In this document: piece by piece, positions 63,962 to 64,000 of the stretch | Position numbering within the stretch: the stretch's first letter is position 1 | How the letters are laid out: every line of letters begins with the position of its first letter | Assembly: GCF_002259745.1 (NCBI RefSeq) | Contig: NZ_MWWW01000005.1 | Coordinates: 124,060-188,059, forward strand | Length of the DNA stretch: 64,000 nucleotides | Direction: 5' to 3' | From: Bifidobacterium myosotis | GTDB taxonomy: Bacteria; Actinomycetota; Actinomycetes; Actinomycetales; Bifidobacteriaceae | Translations under genes and position numbers: made by a program | The notes under the pieces: generated by a model | Database searches by the model: none | What the model was told of the DNA's origin: nothing | What the model saw: the letters and a program-made list of their open reading frames with translations, nothing else

Positions 63962-64000
63962 ACACGGCGCGAACAATCACGATCATCGATGCAGGCGAGG
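63958..64000 (+). CDS. Next gene of the transfer operon, partial
   Basis: A GTG overlapping the SSB-like stop (GTGA) opens the frame MNTARTITIIDAGE to the window end. The coupling fits the operon pattern; nothing can be said of function. Confidence 0.4.
   Translation, partial: MNTARTITIIDAGE

Overview
The window looks like the chromosome of a Bifidobacterium (class Actinobacteria). This rests on high GC, many ATGA/GTGA start-stop overlaps, type I-E CRISPR repeats of the bifidobacterial kind, lactococcin-972-type bacteriocins, DUF4192 and MobC/relaxase element genes, and GH20/ROK sugar loci. The species cannot be fixed by eye. I saw no rRNA or tRNA gene.

Layout: (1) 1-9.9 kb is ordinary chromosome: an ABC transporter, two family-2 glycosyltransferases, an AI-2E-type membrane protein, a FucO-like dehydrogenase, a cyclopropane-fatty-acid synthase and an MFS carrier. 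(2) 9.9-26.7 kb is a defence island. It holds an inverted repeat, a 20-repeat CRISPR array (leader on the cas2 side), a complete type I-E cas set on the minus strand (cas3, cas8e, cse2, cas7, cas5, cas6e, cas1, cas2), a SWIM zinc-finger gene coupled to cas3, and a frameshifted Abi gene behind an abiF-RNA-like hairpin. Two 203-bp direct repeats exactly 16,100 bp apart bracket the island. (3) 26.7-35 kb carries two related tyrosine integrases with an AbiE-like toxin-antitoxin pair and a bacteriocin/ABC operon between them. (4) 35-44.5 kb is a GH20 hexosaminidase / sugar ABC transporter / ROK kinase / ROK regulator locus plus a lone second binding protein. (5) 44.6-53.7 kb holds a lactococcin-972 operon, a lasso-peptide cluster (A, C, B1, B2), a lone ABC ATPase and a NarL-type two-component system. 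(6) 54-64 kb is a mobilisable or conjugative element: DUF4192, ParB, MobC, relaxase, DUF3801, an ArdA fusion and an SSB-like protein, with a hairpin-rich oriT candidate.

The two most interesting signals are regulatory. First, an 18-bp palindrome, TGWCATCT-N2-RGATGACA, lies upstream of both bacteriocin operons, the lasso precursor, the lone ABC ATPase and the two-component genes. This predicts one antimicrobial-peptide regulon driven by the adjacent response regulator. Second, a solitary degenerate CRISPR repeat sits between cas3 and cas8e inside an 18-bp inverted repeat that ends 3 bp upstream of a consensus cas promoter. It is a candidate crRNA-like regulator of the cas operon.
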